From: Streptomyces sporangiiformans
Lineage (GTDB): Bacteria > Actinomycetota > Actinomycetes > Streptomycetales > Streptomycetaceae
Direction of reading: 5' to 3'
DNA length: 64,000 bases
NCBI RefSeq assembly: GCF_005768555.2
Contig: NZ_VCHX02000123.1
Span: 19,444 to 83,443 of the forward strand
A program made the position numbers and the translations under genes. Below are positions 33,246 to 40,829 of this stretch, in pieces; the first letter of the stretch is position 1; every line of letters starts with the position of its first letter. A model generated the notes under the pieces. It worked only from the letters and a program-made list of their open reading frames with translations, was not told where the DNA came from and did not search any database.

Positions 33246-34325
33246 ATGACGCAGGTGGAGACGGCGGAGACCGGACAGGGCGACGCCGGCCGCCGGGAGA
33301 CCGGCTCCGGTACCTGGCGTGCGCGCATCCGCCGGGCGATCCGCATCGGCTCCCGGCCGGGGCCCTGGAAGCGCGGCCCGGTGCTCGCGGCGCTGGCGCT
33401 GCTGCTCGGCCTGCTCATGCTGCTGCACGCGAAGATCCCGAACCGGATCGGGAATCTCGGCAGCCTGGTGGAGACCCTCCTGCCCTGGTTCGGTCTGTTC
33501 GTCCCGGTGCTGCTGGCCGGGGCGCTCTGGCGCCGCTCCGCCTCCGCGGTCGTCGCGCTGCTACTGCCGGTCACGGTGTGGCTGAACCTCTTCGGCGGGC
33601 TGCTCGGCGACAAGTCCCACTCAGACAGTGACCTCACCGTGGTCAGCCACAATGTCGGCGCCGACAACCCCGACCCGGCCGGCACTGCCCGCGACCTGGC
33701 CGCCTCCGGTGCGGACCTGCTGGCACTGGAGGAGATCGCCCCGCAGGACCAGGGCACGTACGAGAAGGAGTTGAAGAAGGCGTATCCGTACCACACGGTC
33801 CAGGGCACGGTCGGGCTGTGGAGCAAGCTGCCGCTGTCGGACACCCAGCCGGTCGACATCAAGATGGACGCCGGGCCGCTGGCGGACACCAAGCCGCCCG
33901 ACGTCAAGATGGCCTACAACCGGGCGCTGCGCACCACGGTGGCCACGTACCACGGGCCGCTGGCGGTCTACGTGGCCCACCTGGGGTCCGTACGCGTGAA
34001 TCCCAGGGCGGGCTTCTGGACGGACTCGCGGGACAGAAACGCGCAGGCGCTCGGTAAGGCCATCGCCGCCGAGCAGAACAAGCGGGTGGTGCTGCTCGGC
34101 GACCTGAACGGCACCATGGACGACCGTGCGTTCGCCGACATCACCTCGCAGCTGCAGTCGGCCCAGGACGCGGCAGGGGACGGCTTCGGCTTCACCTGGC
34201 CGGCGAAGTTCCCGGTGGCGCGGATCGACCAGATCCTGGTCCGCGGCGTGGAGCCTGAGAGCTCGTGGGTGTTGCCGGCCACCGGCAGCGACCACCTGCC
34301 GGTGGCGGCAGGAATCAGCTGGTGA
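33246..34325 (+). CDS. vanJ: VanJ-like membrane phosphatase (endonuclease/exonuclease/phosphatase fold)
   Basis: 359 residues. Three N-terminal helices (about 40-60 LAALALLLGLLMLLHAKIP, 72-92, 98-118) precede an external EEP-fold domain: SHNVGADN, ALEEIAPQD with the metal Glu, LLGDLNGTMDDRAF, and SDHLPVAA with the catalytic Asp-His. This is the layout of actinomycete VanJ, a membrane enzyme linked to undecaprenyl-pyrophosphate recycling and teicoplanin resistance. ATG 33246 follows the vanY stop by 23 bp, so the two are co-transcribed. The VanHAX enzymes are not in the window. Confidence 0.82.
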   Translation: MTQVETAETGQGDAGRRETGSGTWRARIRRAIRIGSRPGPWKRGPVLAALALLLGLLMLLHAKIPNRIGNLGSLVETLLPWFGLFVPVLLAGALWRRSASAVVALLLPVTVWLNLFGGLLGDKSHSDSDLTVVSHNVGADNPDPAGTARDLAASGADLLALEEIAPQDQGTYEKELKKAYPYHTVQGTVGLWSKLPLSDTQPVDIKMDAGPLADTKPPDVKMAYNRALRTTVATYHGPLAVYVAHLGSVRVNPRAGFWTDSRDRNAQALGKAIAAEQNKRVVLLGDLNGTMDDRAFADITSQLQSAQDAAGDGFGFTWPAKFPVARIDQILVRGVEPESSWVLPATGSDHLPVAAGISW

Positions 34326-34369
34326 ACACCGCGCAAAGCCGGCGGAGGGGATCGGCCGACGAAGCCGGC

Positions 34370-34520
34370 CCCAGCGCCACGGAAACCGGGCTGGTCTCCG
34401 AGCAAGGCCGCCGCGAGCGGGATGCCCTGCCCGTCGACGATGAGGTGGTGCTTGCTGCCCGGCCGTGCTCGGTCGACCGGGCTGGGACCACTTTTGGGCC
34501 CCGCCGGGCCGTCCTGACGT
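34370..34520 (-). pseudogene. IS5-family transposase remnant
   Basis: About 150 bp on the minus strand encode GPSPVDRARPGSKHHLIVDG, then QGIPLAAALLGD, the first-Asp region of Streptomyces IS5-family transposases. Nothing before or after continues the protein. It begins about 45 bp past the vanJ stop, so an insertion and later deletion took place at the edge of the van operon. Confidence 0.7.
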
Positions 34521-35055
34521 GCTCAGCGCTGCGCGTCGCAACCGCCGCCTGAGCCGCGGACGGCGTCGCGGGGGTGTGCGACGCTCGGCGTCGGAATCCG
34601 AGGACGGAGGTTTGACTGGCCCGGTCTGAGGGTCGACATCCACGTCTGTTCCTGTCTCTTCTTGACCGGCAACCCCTACCGGCTGTCATGGTCACGGAGA
34701 TCGCGTCCCGTGAGGTGGTGCAGCCGGTTGAGCGTCTAGAACGCGCGCGTGGCTGCCCCAACCGGGCCCTTTGTGAGTGGGCTGCGTTCGACGTGCGCAG
34801 CAGCCTCCAACCGGTCGACCAGGTAGTCGGCGGTCTGCTCGGTCACCTGGGCGGCTTCCCGCCGGTTTACTGAGGCGGGTGCCGCCGACGTTCACGCGCT
34901 GCAGGACCTTGCTCTACGCCACGGTGACGTCGTTGCACCCGGCCTTGGTGATGACGGCGAAGACCCGGTTGGCCAGCGCCCGGTGGCGGCGAAGAGCAGT
35001 GACCCGAACTGTCTTCTCCTGAGGGGGGCGGCAGGCCGACGCCAGTTGTGGCATG
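34521..35055. other. 535-bp gap of degenerate sequence
   Basis: No gene supported. A minus-strand stretch at about 34690-34880 ends TLNRLHHLTGRDLRDHD, faintly like the end of a PucR-type helix-turn-helix, but with stops in frame. It is probably relic DNA between two deletion scars. Confidence 0.35.
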
Positions 35056-35322
35056 TCATGTGCCCACTCTTCTGCCGGGGATGGCGAAGCCGGACTGATA
35101 GGCGATTACGACGAGTTGGGCACGGTCCCGGGCGCCGAGCTTGGACATGATGTGGTTCACGTGGGTCTTGGCGGTCAGGGGCGAGACGTGAAGCCATTCC
35201 CCGATCGCGTTGTTGGACAGGCCGGCGGCCACGAGGCCCAGCACCTGACTCTCGCGTTCGGTCAGCCTCTTCAACTCCGGCGCCGAGACACTCGTGGGGT
35301 CCGGTACGGCGAGGTAGCGACC
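35056..35322 (-). pseudogene. LuxR/NarL-type response regulator, DNA-binding domain only
   Basis: The minus frame ending at 35056 encodes LKRLTERESQVLGLVAAGLS, NNAIGEWLHVSPLTAKTHVNHIMSKLGARDRAQLVVIAYQSG, a complete LuxR-type helix-turn-helix. The receiver domain expected before it is absent; upstream sequence in this frame is Pro/Ser-rich and unlike any domain. I treat it as a 5'-truncated gene. A free DNA-binding domain could be expressed, but no start or ribosome-binding site is evident. Confidence 0.75.
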
Positions 35323-35542
35323 GATGTACCCGGCTGTTGGTCCGTGGTCCCGGATCGGCCTTCCGTCACAGATCCGGAACGTGTCGGGAGCGATGCGGCA
35401 GGCAGACGAATCAGGAGGCGTGTCCGAAGAGGGGGGCAAGGCCGGGTCATGATCAGGCAGGGATATGGGGGGGGGCGGACGCCGGTGGCCCACGCCACCA
35501 GCCAATGACGCCGAACGATTTCGCCCACTATGGTGAAACACA

Positions 35543-35560
35543 AGCGGACAGCAGTCCGGC
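35543..35560. promoter_or_regulatory. TetR operator site 1 (upstream of the TetR gene)
   Basis: agcggacagcagtccggc, an imperfect palindrome with half-sites CGGAC and GTCCG. It matches three further sites at 35572, 36415 and 36444. The start-to-start distance to site 2 is 29 bp. Confidence 0.75.
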
Positions 35561-35571
35561 ATGCTGAACGT

Positions 35572-35589
35572 AGCGGACGGGTGTCCGGT
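35572..35589. promoter_or_regulatory. TetR operator site 2
   Basis: agcggacgggtgtccggt, ending 39 bp before the TetR start codon at 35629. It is placed to give autorepression. Confidence 0.75.
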
Positions 35590-35628
35590 TAAGCAAGGGC
35601 TTCGGATGCAAGCCCAGGAGGAGGGCAT

Positions 35629-36210
35629 GTGGAGTCAAGGACTGGCGGGCCACAGCGGTCGGACGCGCAGCGCAACCGGGAGCGCATCCTGGAGGTGGCG
35701 CTGGTCGAACTATCGCGTTCTCCGGACGTCCCGCTGATCACGATCGCCAAGAAGGCGGGCGTCGGACAGGGCACGCTCTACCGCAACTTCCCCAATCGCG
35801 AAGCGCTCATCCTCGAGGTGTACCGCCACGAGGTGCAGCAACTCACCGACAGTGCGGCCGAATTGCTGAGGACCACGGAGCCCGACCAGGCCCTGCGTAC
35901 ATGGATGGACCGCCTCGCCCGCTTCATCATGGCCAAGACCGGGCTGGCCGACGCGCTACGTCAGGCCGCCGGCGCGACGGGAGGGCCGGAGTCGTCGGGA
36001 TACTCGCTGGTGGTCGGATCGATCGAATCCCTGCTCAATGCCAACCACGAGGCCGGCACCATCCGCCCGGGGGTGACCGCCGACGACTTCCTCCTCGCCA
36101 TCGCCGGCATCTGGCAGATCGACATCCGCGGAGACTGGCACACCAAGACCACCCGGCTGCTGGACCTCGTCATGGACGGCCTGCGCGCGGGGGCGCCGGG
36201 GCGGCACTGA
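35629..36210 (+). CDS. TetR-family repressor
   Basis: 193 residues from GTG 35629 with AGGAGGAGG just upstream. Residues 12-60 are the TetR helix-turn-helix: NRERILEVALVELSRSPDVP, then TIAKKAGVGQGTLYRNFPNREALILEVYR. The C-terminal ligand domain has the helix RLARFIMAKTGLADALRQAAG and the FLLAIAGIWQID dimer region seen in this class. Two matching palindromes lie upstream of this gene and two upstream of the NAD(P)-binding protein gene at 36552, so it probably represses both. The inducer would be a small lipophilic or reactive molecule, as inferred from the target. Confidence 0.88.
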   Translation: MESRTGGPQRSDAQRNRERILEVALVELSRSPDVPLITIAKKAGVGQGTLYRNFPNREALILEVYRHEVQQLTDSAAELLRTTEPDQALRTWMDRLARFIMAKTGLADALRQAAGATGGPESSGYSLVVGSIESLLNANHEAGTIRPGVTADDFLLAIAGIWQIDIRGDWHTKTTRLLDLVMDGLRAGAPGRH

Positions 36211-36414
36211 GGACAGCCGGGCCCGCGGCAGCGGCGAGAGGCCGGGAGGTGGTCGGCGGACTCCGTGCGACTTCCCCGCCCTGCCGTCTGCCGCTCTGGA
36301 TCCGCTCGGTGAACACGTCCGGCTCGGCCCCTTCGCGCCGCGTCCCCCGCACCAGCCTCCGTGGACTCGCTGTCCGGCGTCCGTGCTCGGCCATGCCGGG
36401 ATCCGGCCTTGCTA

Positions 36415-36432
36415 ACCGGACAGCCGTCCGCT
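36415..36432. promoter_or_regulatory. TetR operator site 3 (upstream of the NmrA-like gene)
   Basis: accggacagccgtccgct, same half-sites as sites 1, 2 and 4. The distance to site 4 is 29 bp, the same as between sites 1 and 2. Confidence 0.75.
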
Positions 36433-36443
36433 ACCTTCTGAAT

Positions 36444-36461
36444 AGCGGACAGCTATCCGGT
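36444..36461. promoter_or_regulatory. TetR operator site 4
   Basis: agcggacagctatccggt, 90 bp before the start of the NmrA-like gene. Apart from these sites the 341-bp gap 36211-36551 shows no gene. Confidence 0.75.
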
Positions 36462-36551
36462 TCGGCTCTGCTTTTGCAGCACACATGCGACCGCTGACGC
36501 GACAGGCGTACGCGCACCCCGCCCCACACGCTCACGGAAGATTCCCTTGCC

Positions 36552-37178
36552 ATGAAACTGCTCATCCTCGGTGCGACCGGCCCCACCGGTCGCCATGTCG
36601 TCGACCTGGCCCTGCGCTCCGGCGACTCGGTCACAACCTTCGTACGCAACCCGGCGGCCCTCGGTGACCTGGCCGACAAGGTCACGGTGGTCAACGGAGA
36701 CGCCACCTCGCACCGCGACGTCCTCGCCGGCGCGGCCGGTCACGACGCGATCGTCTCCGCCCTCGGCAGGAGCACCTCGGTGCGCGCCGACGAACTCTTC
36801 ACGCGCTCCTCTGCGGCCGTGATCGACGCCGCGAAGGAAGCGGGCATCTCCCGACTGGTGTGGCTGTCCTCCTTCGGTGTCGGCCACACCCTCGACTGGT
36901 CGAGCACCACACAGAAGGCGATCTACCGCACGCTGCTGCGGTCGATCTACGCCGACAAGGACATCGCGGACGAGCGCATCCGCTCCAGCGGGCTGGACTG
37001 GACCGTGGTCTACCCGACCCGGCTGACCCACGGCCCCGCCAAGGGCGCCTACAAGGCGGGAGACCGGCTGCCGATGAAGGGCAACCCGACCATCAGCCGC
37101 GCGGACGTGGCCGCCTTCATGCACCAGGCGGCACATGACAGCGAATGGATCCACCGCAGCCCCGTGATCACCGACTGA
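36552..37178 (+). CDS. NAD(P)H-binding, NmrA/atypical SDR-family protein
   Basis: 208 residues. The N-terminal Rossmann motif LILGATGPTGRHVVDLAL gives NAD(P) binding, with Arg in TFVRNPAAL favouring NADP. Further marks are VVNGDATSHRDVLAGAAGHD, LVWLSSFGVG and DWTVVYPTRLTHG. The active-site Tyr-x-x-x-Lys of classical SDRs is missing, as is usual in this group, which includes quinone reductases and biliverdin reductase-like proteins. Two TetR operators upstream and the linked TetR gene indicate an inducible redox or detoxification enzyme. Confidence 0.82.
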   Translation: MKLLILGATGPTGRHVVDLALRSGDSVTTFVRNPAALGDLADKVTVVNGDATSHRDVLAGAAGHDAIVSALGRSTSVRADELFTRSSAAVIDAAKEAGISRLVWLSSFGVGHTLDWSSTTQKAIYRTLLRSIYADKDIADERIRSSGLDWTVVYPTRLTHGPAKGAYKAGDRLPMKGNPTISRADVAAFMHQAAHDSEWIHRSPVITD

Positions 37179-37468
37179 CGCCTCGCCAACACCTCGCGGC
37201 GGCCGCCCAGTTCGGCCAAGAGGGTCACCTGGATCAGGACACCGCCCCGGCAAACCGTGCTCGGCAATGACGGTGGCCCAAACCAGAAGGTGAACCTTGG
37301 CCTCGGTCGGCCACGCATCAACGAGTGGGATTTCGCAGAGCGGTGGAGCGACGAAGCGTCCTAGCAGTGAGATGCCCCTCGTGCGGCCCGATCAGCACGC
37401 CGCCTGGGCCGCCATTCACGAGACGCCCTCTGACCCGTGGTGCGCCCTGGACCGTGCCCGGGACCGGA

Positions 37469-37484
37469 TATGACAGTTGTTATG
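37469..37484. promoter_or_regulatory. TATGAC-type TetR operator, site A
   Basis: tatgacagttgttatg. Half-sites TATGAC and GTTATR separated by 4 bases match sites at 37505, 38648 and 45106. Confidence 0.75.
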
Positions 37485-37504
37485 GAGCTGTGTAGTCTGC
37501 CGCC

Positions 37505-37520
37505 CATAACGACTGTCATA
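37505..37520. promoter_or_regulatory. TATGAC-type TetR operator, site B
   Basis: cataacgactgtcata, the inverse reading of the same motif, ending directly before the GGAGG ribosome-binding site of the tautomerase gene. A bound repressor here would block transcription start. Confidence 0.75.
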
Positions 37521-37530
37521 GGAGGATGTC

Positions 37531-38007
37531 GTGACCATCATCACCGTGAACACACCCAAGGGGCGCCTGACCCTGGAGCAGCGCCGTGAGCTGGCCGAGA
37601 CGCTGACGGACGCGGTACTGGTGCCCGAGGTGGGCCAGTTCGCTCCGGCCGCCCGGCCGGGGTTCCAGGTGCACTTCGTCGAGCGCGAGCGGGACATGAT
37701 GGCCATCGGCGGCCGACTGCTGGCGGACGCCGGCCCGGAACTCGACGTGATGGTGATCGACCTCGCGGTCATGGACGCCGCCTGGCAGCCAGAGGTACGG
37801 GCCGAGGTGATCGAACGCGTGCTGGCTGCGCTGGCGGCGGCCTGCGGGCTGGAGAAGCCGGCGCCGGCCTGGTGGGTCAACTTCCGGGTGATCGACGAGG
37901 GCAGCTGGGGCTCGTCCGGCGGTGTGCTCTCGATCCTGCCGCTGCTTCAGAGCGGAGTGTTCACGGAGGAGCGGGTCAAGGCGGTCCGTGCCGCGCTGGG
38001 CATCTGA
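37531..38007 (+). CDS. tautomerase-like protein
   Basis: 158 residues from GTG 37531 with GGAGG 5 bases upstream. It has two beta-alpha-beta units like 4-oxalocrotonate tautomerase or MIF-type proteins: TVNTPKGRLTLEQRRELAETLTDAVL in the first and AWWVNFRVIDEGSWGSSGG in the second. The catalytic N-terminal proline of the family is not at position 2 (VTIITVNTP), so activity is uncertain. It is preceded by two operators of the TetR protein encoded convergently at 38036, whose stop is 28 bp away. Confidence 0.7.
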   Translation: MTIITVNTPKGRLTLEQRRELAETLTDAVLVPEVGQFAPAARPGFQVHFVERERDMMAIGGRLLADAGPELDVMVIDLAVMDAAWQPEVRAEVIERVLAALAAACGLEKPAPAWWVNFRVIDEGSWGSSGGVLSILPLLQSGVFTEERVKAVRAALGI

Positions 38008-38035
38008 TGCCGGAGGTGTCGAGCGGGAGCCGGGC

Positions 38036-38620
38036 TCAGTCCTTGACCGCGGCAAGGATGAGCGCCCGCAACTGCTCGGCGGTGCGATCGAGGGGCTGGG
38101 TGCTGCGCTTGGCACGGCACATGGCCACGGTTCCCTCGACGGCCGCGACGATGAGCGTGGCGAGGTCCGCCGCCCGCTCGGGCTCGGCGCCGTGCTCACG
38201 CAGGGAATCGGCGAGCAGTCCCTCCCATGTGGTGAAGACGTCGGCAGCCGCCGCCAGGACGGCGGACGTCTCACCAGGGGCCGGCTCCTCGATGGAGACC
38301 GCGAGGACGGGGCAACCGGCTCGGAAGTCACTGTCGACGACGATCTTGCGCCACAGAGCGAGGAAAGCTTGCAGACCGGCGACCGGACCAGCCCGCAGTT
38401 CCTTGCGCAGGTTGCGCGCGGTCCACTCGCCCGTGTAGCGCACGGCCTCGGTGACCAACTGCTGCTTGCCCTCGGGGAAGTAGTGGTACGTCGACCCGAG
38501 CGGTGCCCTGGCATGCTTGGCCGTCTCGCGGATGCTCGTCGCGTTAAGGCCACGCCGACTGATCATGTCGGCCGCACCGGCCACGATCCGCTCACGCGCT
38601 GACGGACTGGACTTGGTCAC
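38036..38620 (-). CDS. TetR/AcrR-family repressor
   Basis: 194 residues from GTG 38620. The in-frame ATG at 38662 is rejected because it lies inside an operator palindrome (38648-38663). The helix-turn-helix is at residues 6-55: ARERIVAGAADMISRRGLNATS, then IRETAKHARAPLGSTYHYFPEGKQQLV. The C-terminal domain (SDFRAGCPVLAVSIEE, with LRALILAAVKD at the end) belongs to the YxaF/LmrA-like group that often controls quinone or flavonoid responses. The regulon readable here is itself, the tautomerase gene and the ABM monooxygenase gene at 45140. Confidence 0.87.
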   Translation of the reverse strand: MTKSSPSARERIVAGAADMISRRGLNATSIRETAKHARAPLGSTYHYFPEGKQQLVTEAVRYTGEWTARNLRKELRAGPVAGLQAFLALWRKIVVDSDFRAGCPVLAVSIEEPAPGETSAVLAAAADVFTTWEGLLADSLREHGAEPERAADLATLIVAAVEGTVAMCRAKRSTQPLDRTAEQLRALILAAVKD

Positions 38621-38647
38621 CTGCGAACCCCTATCTGACCCCTGAGC

Positions 38648-38663
38648 TATAACAATTGTCATA
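38648..38663. promoter_or_regulatory. TATGAC-type TetR operator, site C
   Basis: tataacaattgtcata, the most symmetrical of the four sites, 28 bp upstream of the chosen TetR start codon. It supports autorepression. Confidence 0.75.
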
Positions 38664-38784
38664 GTCTACCGTCATCGTCTCCTGTGGTGACTGTCGTAGT
38701 CCTGCTGTGCCGCCAAAACCGAAACGAAAAGCGTCTCAAGCCCAGCTTCGTCCGGGCCTTTGGCCGACCACGCCACCCAGATCT

Positions 38785-38797
38785 CCCCCCCCCCCCC
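38785..38797 (+). repeat. run of 13 C just before the thioesterase gene
   Basis: An uninterrupted homopolymer between the TetR operator region and the ribosome-binding site (ACGGAGAAA) of the gene at 38815. Such runs slip during replication and also cause sequencing error. Confidence 0.7.
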
Positions 38798-38814
38798 ACA
38801 CACGGAGAAACACG

Positions 38815-39489
38815 ATGCACACTCCCCTCACCGAGCCGCCCGCAGCAGCGGAAGCCGAGCACCTGGAGCGCCAGAGGGCGGCCATCACCCGCCTGGGGCA
38901 CGAACTGCGCGCCCTGGTGGAAGCCACGGTCCGCACCGCCGCCTCGCACGACACTCTCCACCGCGCGGCGGACGGCGTCCGTCACGTCACCGGCCAGTTG
39001 ACCGGGCGACGGCGCGCACGAGCGGAAGTCCCCGAAGTGGACGGGTTCCCCGGGGGGCCGCGGATGTACAGCCCTGTCGTCGGGGCGGGCAGCCCGCTGG
39101 CCCCGCCCGTGCACATCACGCCCACCGACGACGGCCTGATCGGTCACTGCACGCTGGGCTTCGCCCACGAAGGCCCGCCCGGCTACGGCCACGGCGGCAT
39201 GAGCGCCATGCTCCTGGACGAACTCATGGGCCAAGCCTGCACCGCCGCTGGAACTCCCGGCCTGACCGTCTCCCTCCAGATGCGCTACCACCAGCCCATA
39301 CCGCTGGAAACACCACTGCACATCCTCGGACGCGTCACCGGCACGAACAACCGCAAGATCTTCGTGACCGGAGCGATCACCACCCAGGCGGACCCTTCCA
39401 CAAACCTGGTCACCGCGGACGGTGTCTTCATCGCGCCCGACCCCGACCAGGTCCGCGCACTGTTCCCCGGCATGCGGGAAGAAGCGTGA
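38815..39489 (+). CDS. PaaI-type hotdog-fold thioesterase
   Basis: 224 residues from ATG 38815. The N-terminal 70 residues are helical and Arg-rich, without similarity I can name. The hotdog domain follows: GHCTLGFAHEGPPGYGHGG, MSAMLLDELMGQACTAAG with the catalytic acid, LTVSLQMRYHQPIPLETPLHILGRVTG and KIFVTGAI. It should hydrolyse acyl-CoA thioesters in the cytoplasm. It lies between a TetR gene and a VirS-like regulator, upstream of fatty-acid-type genes, which agrees with an acyl-CoA role. Confidence 0.82.
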   Translation: MHTPLTEPPAAAEAEHLERQRAAITRLGHELRALVEATVRTAASHDTLHRAADGVRHVTGQLTGRRRARAEVPEVDGFPGGPRMYSPVVGAGSPLAPPVHITPTDDGLIGHCTLGFAHEGPPGYGHGGMSAMLLDELMGQACTAAGTPGLTVSLQMRYHQPIPLETPLHILGRVTGTNNRKIFVTGAITTQADPSTNLVTADGVFIAPDPDQVRALFPGMREEA

Positions 39490-39729
39490 CAGAGGGCCTG
39501 CGGAGACGTGGCCCGATCGGGCACCCCGCCACACCTGCGTGGCCATCTTCCGCGAGGGCTGCCTTGGTTCGGCGCACGGGCTGAGACGCCATGCGCGCGG
39601 ACCGATCGGCCCTCCTGTGACCGGGGCCCGTGCGACGGCCCGTACGACGCTGCGGATGTCCGTGCCATAGGTGCGACCGGGCTGGATTCGTGGAAACCGC
39701 GCCGTGTCGCCGACGAGGATGGTTGACGT

Positions 39730-40773
39730 ATGCAGATGGAGATCCGGGCCGCTGCGATCCGCGGCATCGATCGTCTGATCAACGACCTTGGTGGCGACGG
39801 GGCGGCACTGTTGTCCGAGTTCGGCGTTTCGCCCGCTGATCTGGACTCCGAGCACGGGCTGTTGCCGACGGTGACGGCCGGGCGGATCCTGCGGAGTGCC
39901 ACGAAGAGACTCAACTGCCCGGACTTCGGGCTGCGTCTGGCGGCGTATCAGGACATGTCCATGCTCGGCCCACTGGCTCTGGCGGTAGGGAACTGCGACA
40001 CCGTCGGAGAGGGGCTGGACTGCGCGTCGCGTTTTCTGTACGTGCACAACCAGGGGATTCGTCTGTCGCGCGCACAAGATCCCGAACACTACGCGGGTGT
40101 GGGGGCGATCGAATACCGGATGCTGCATCCGGACATCCCGTACGAGCCGCAGGCGATCGACGCGGGTCTGGGGCTGCTGCACCGCAATCTCATCACGATG
40201 AGCGGGGGATACGAGCTGCTCGGGGTGTACATGCCCCATCCGCCACTGACCGACGAGTCGGTGTACACGAACTTCTTCCGCGCGCCGGTCCGGTTCGACA
40301 CCGGGCGTGCCCTGCTGCGGGTGCCGACGAAGCTCTTCGCCCAGCCGATGTCGACCCCGGTCAATCCAGAACTGCGGCGCATGGTCGTGGAGTACCTGGA
40401 GGCGCACTACACCGATCCGCGCGAGAGCGTGGTGACCACGGTGCGGTCGGCGGTCAGCCGCGCACTGGGCACGGTCCCGGCACGGATCGATCTGGTCGCG
40501 GAGTGGCTGCACATGCATCCGCGCACGTTGCAGCGCCGACTGGCGCAGGAGGGCACCTCGTTCCAGGCGATCGTCGACGACGTCCGCAAGAACGCGGCGC
40601 ACCGACTGCTGACGGGGACCGACATGCCGTTCTCCCAGGTCGCGTCGCTGGTGGAGCTGGCCGGACAGGCGGCCCTCACTCGAGCGGCGCGCCGCTGGTT
40701 CGGCAGGACGCCGACGCAGGTCCGCCGCGAAGCCAAGTACACATCTACTGCACCGCGTGTCGTGCAGAGTTAA
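39730..40773 (+). CDS. AraC-family regulator, VirS-like (Arabinose_bd N-terminal domain)
   Basis: 347 residues. The N-terminal 230 residues are the all-helical ligand domain typical of OruR/VirS/ArgR-type AraC proteins: IRGIDRLINDLGGDGAALLSEFGVSPADLD, then FGLRLAAYQDMSMLGPLALAV and HPDIPYEPQAIDAGLGLLHRNL. The C-terminal domain has the two helix-turn-helix units (RIDLVAEWLHMHPRTLQRRLAQEG, SQVASLVELAGQAALTRAARRWFGRTP). It lies directly before a flavin monooxygenase gene in the same direction. In Mycobacterium tuberculosis, VirS of this type controls the mymA operon. Confidence 0.85.
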   Translation: MQMEIRAAAIRGIDRLINDLGGDGAALLSEFGVSPADLDSEHGLLPTVTAGRILRSATKRLNCPDFGLRLAAYQDMSMLGPLALAVGNCDTVGEGLDCASRFLYVHNQGIRLSRAQDPEHYAGVGAIEYRMLHPDIPYEPQAIDAGLGLLHRNLITMSGGYELLGVYMPHPPLTDESVYTNFFRAPVRFDTGRALLRVPTKLFAQPMSTPVNPELRRMVVEYLEAHYTDPRESVVTTVRSAVSRALGTVPARIDLVAEWLHMHPRTLQRRLAQEGTSFQAIVDDVRKNAAHRLLTGTDMPFSQVASLVELAGQAALTRAARRWFGRTPTQVRREAKYTSTAPRVVQS

Positions 40774-40829
40774 ATTTTTGTCGCCCAGGGAAAAGCGACG
40801 TCTTCGGAGCGCTTCCATACTCGGGTGCC

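Larger units (their letters stand above)
37179..37530. other. gap with a two-site operator region before the tautomerase gene
   Basis: The first 280 bp show nothing recognisable. The last 65 bp hold two TATGAC-type palindromes flanking a probable promoter. Confidence 0.5.

Noticed and set aside
34690..34880. Possible PucR-type helix-turn-helix on the minus strand
   Set aside because: Similarity is limited to about 15 residues and a stop codon interrupts it.
38621..38662. Earlier ATG for the TetR gene
   Set aside because: It lies within operator site C and adds an unrelated N-terminus; GTG 38620 is preferred.
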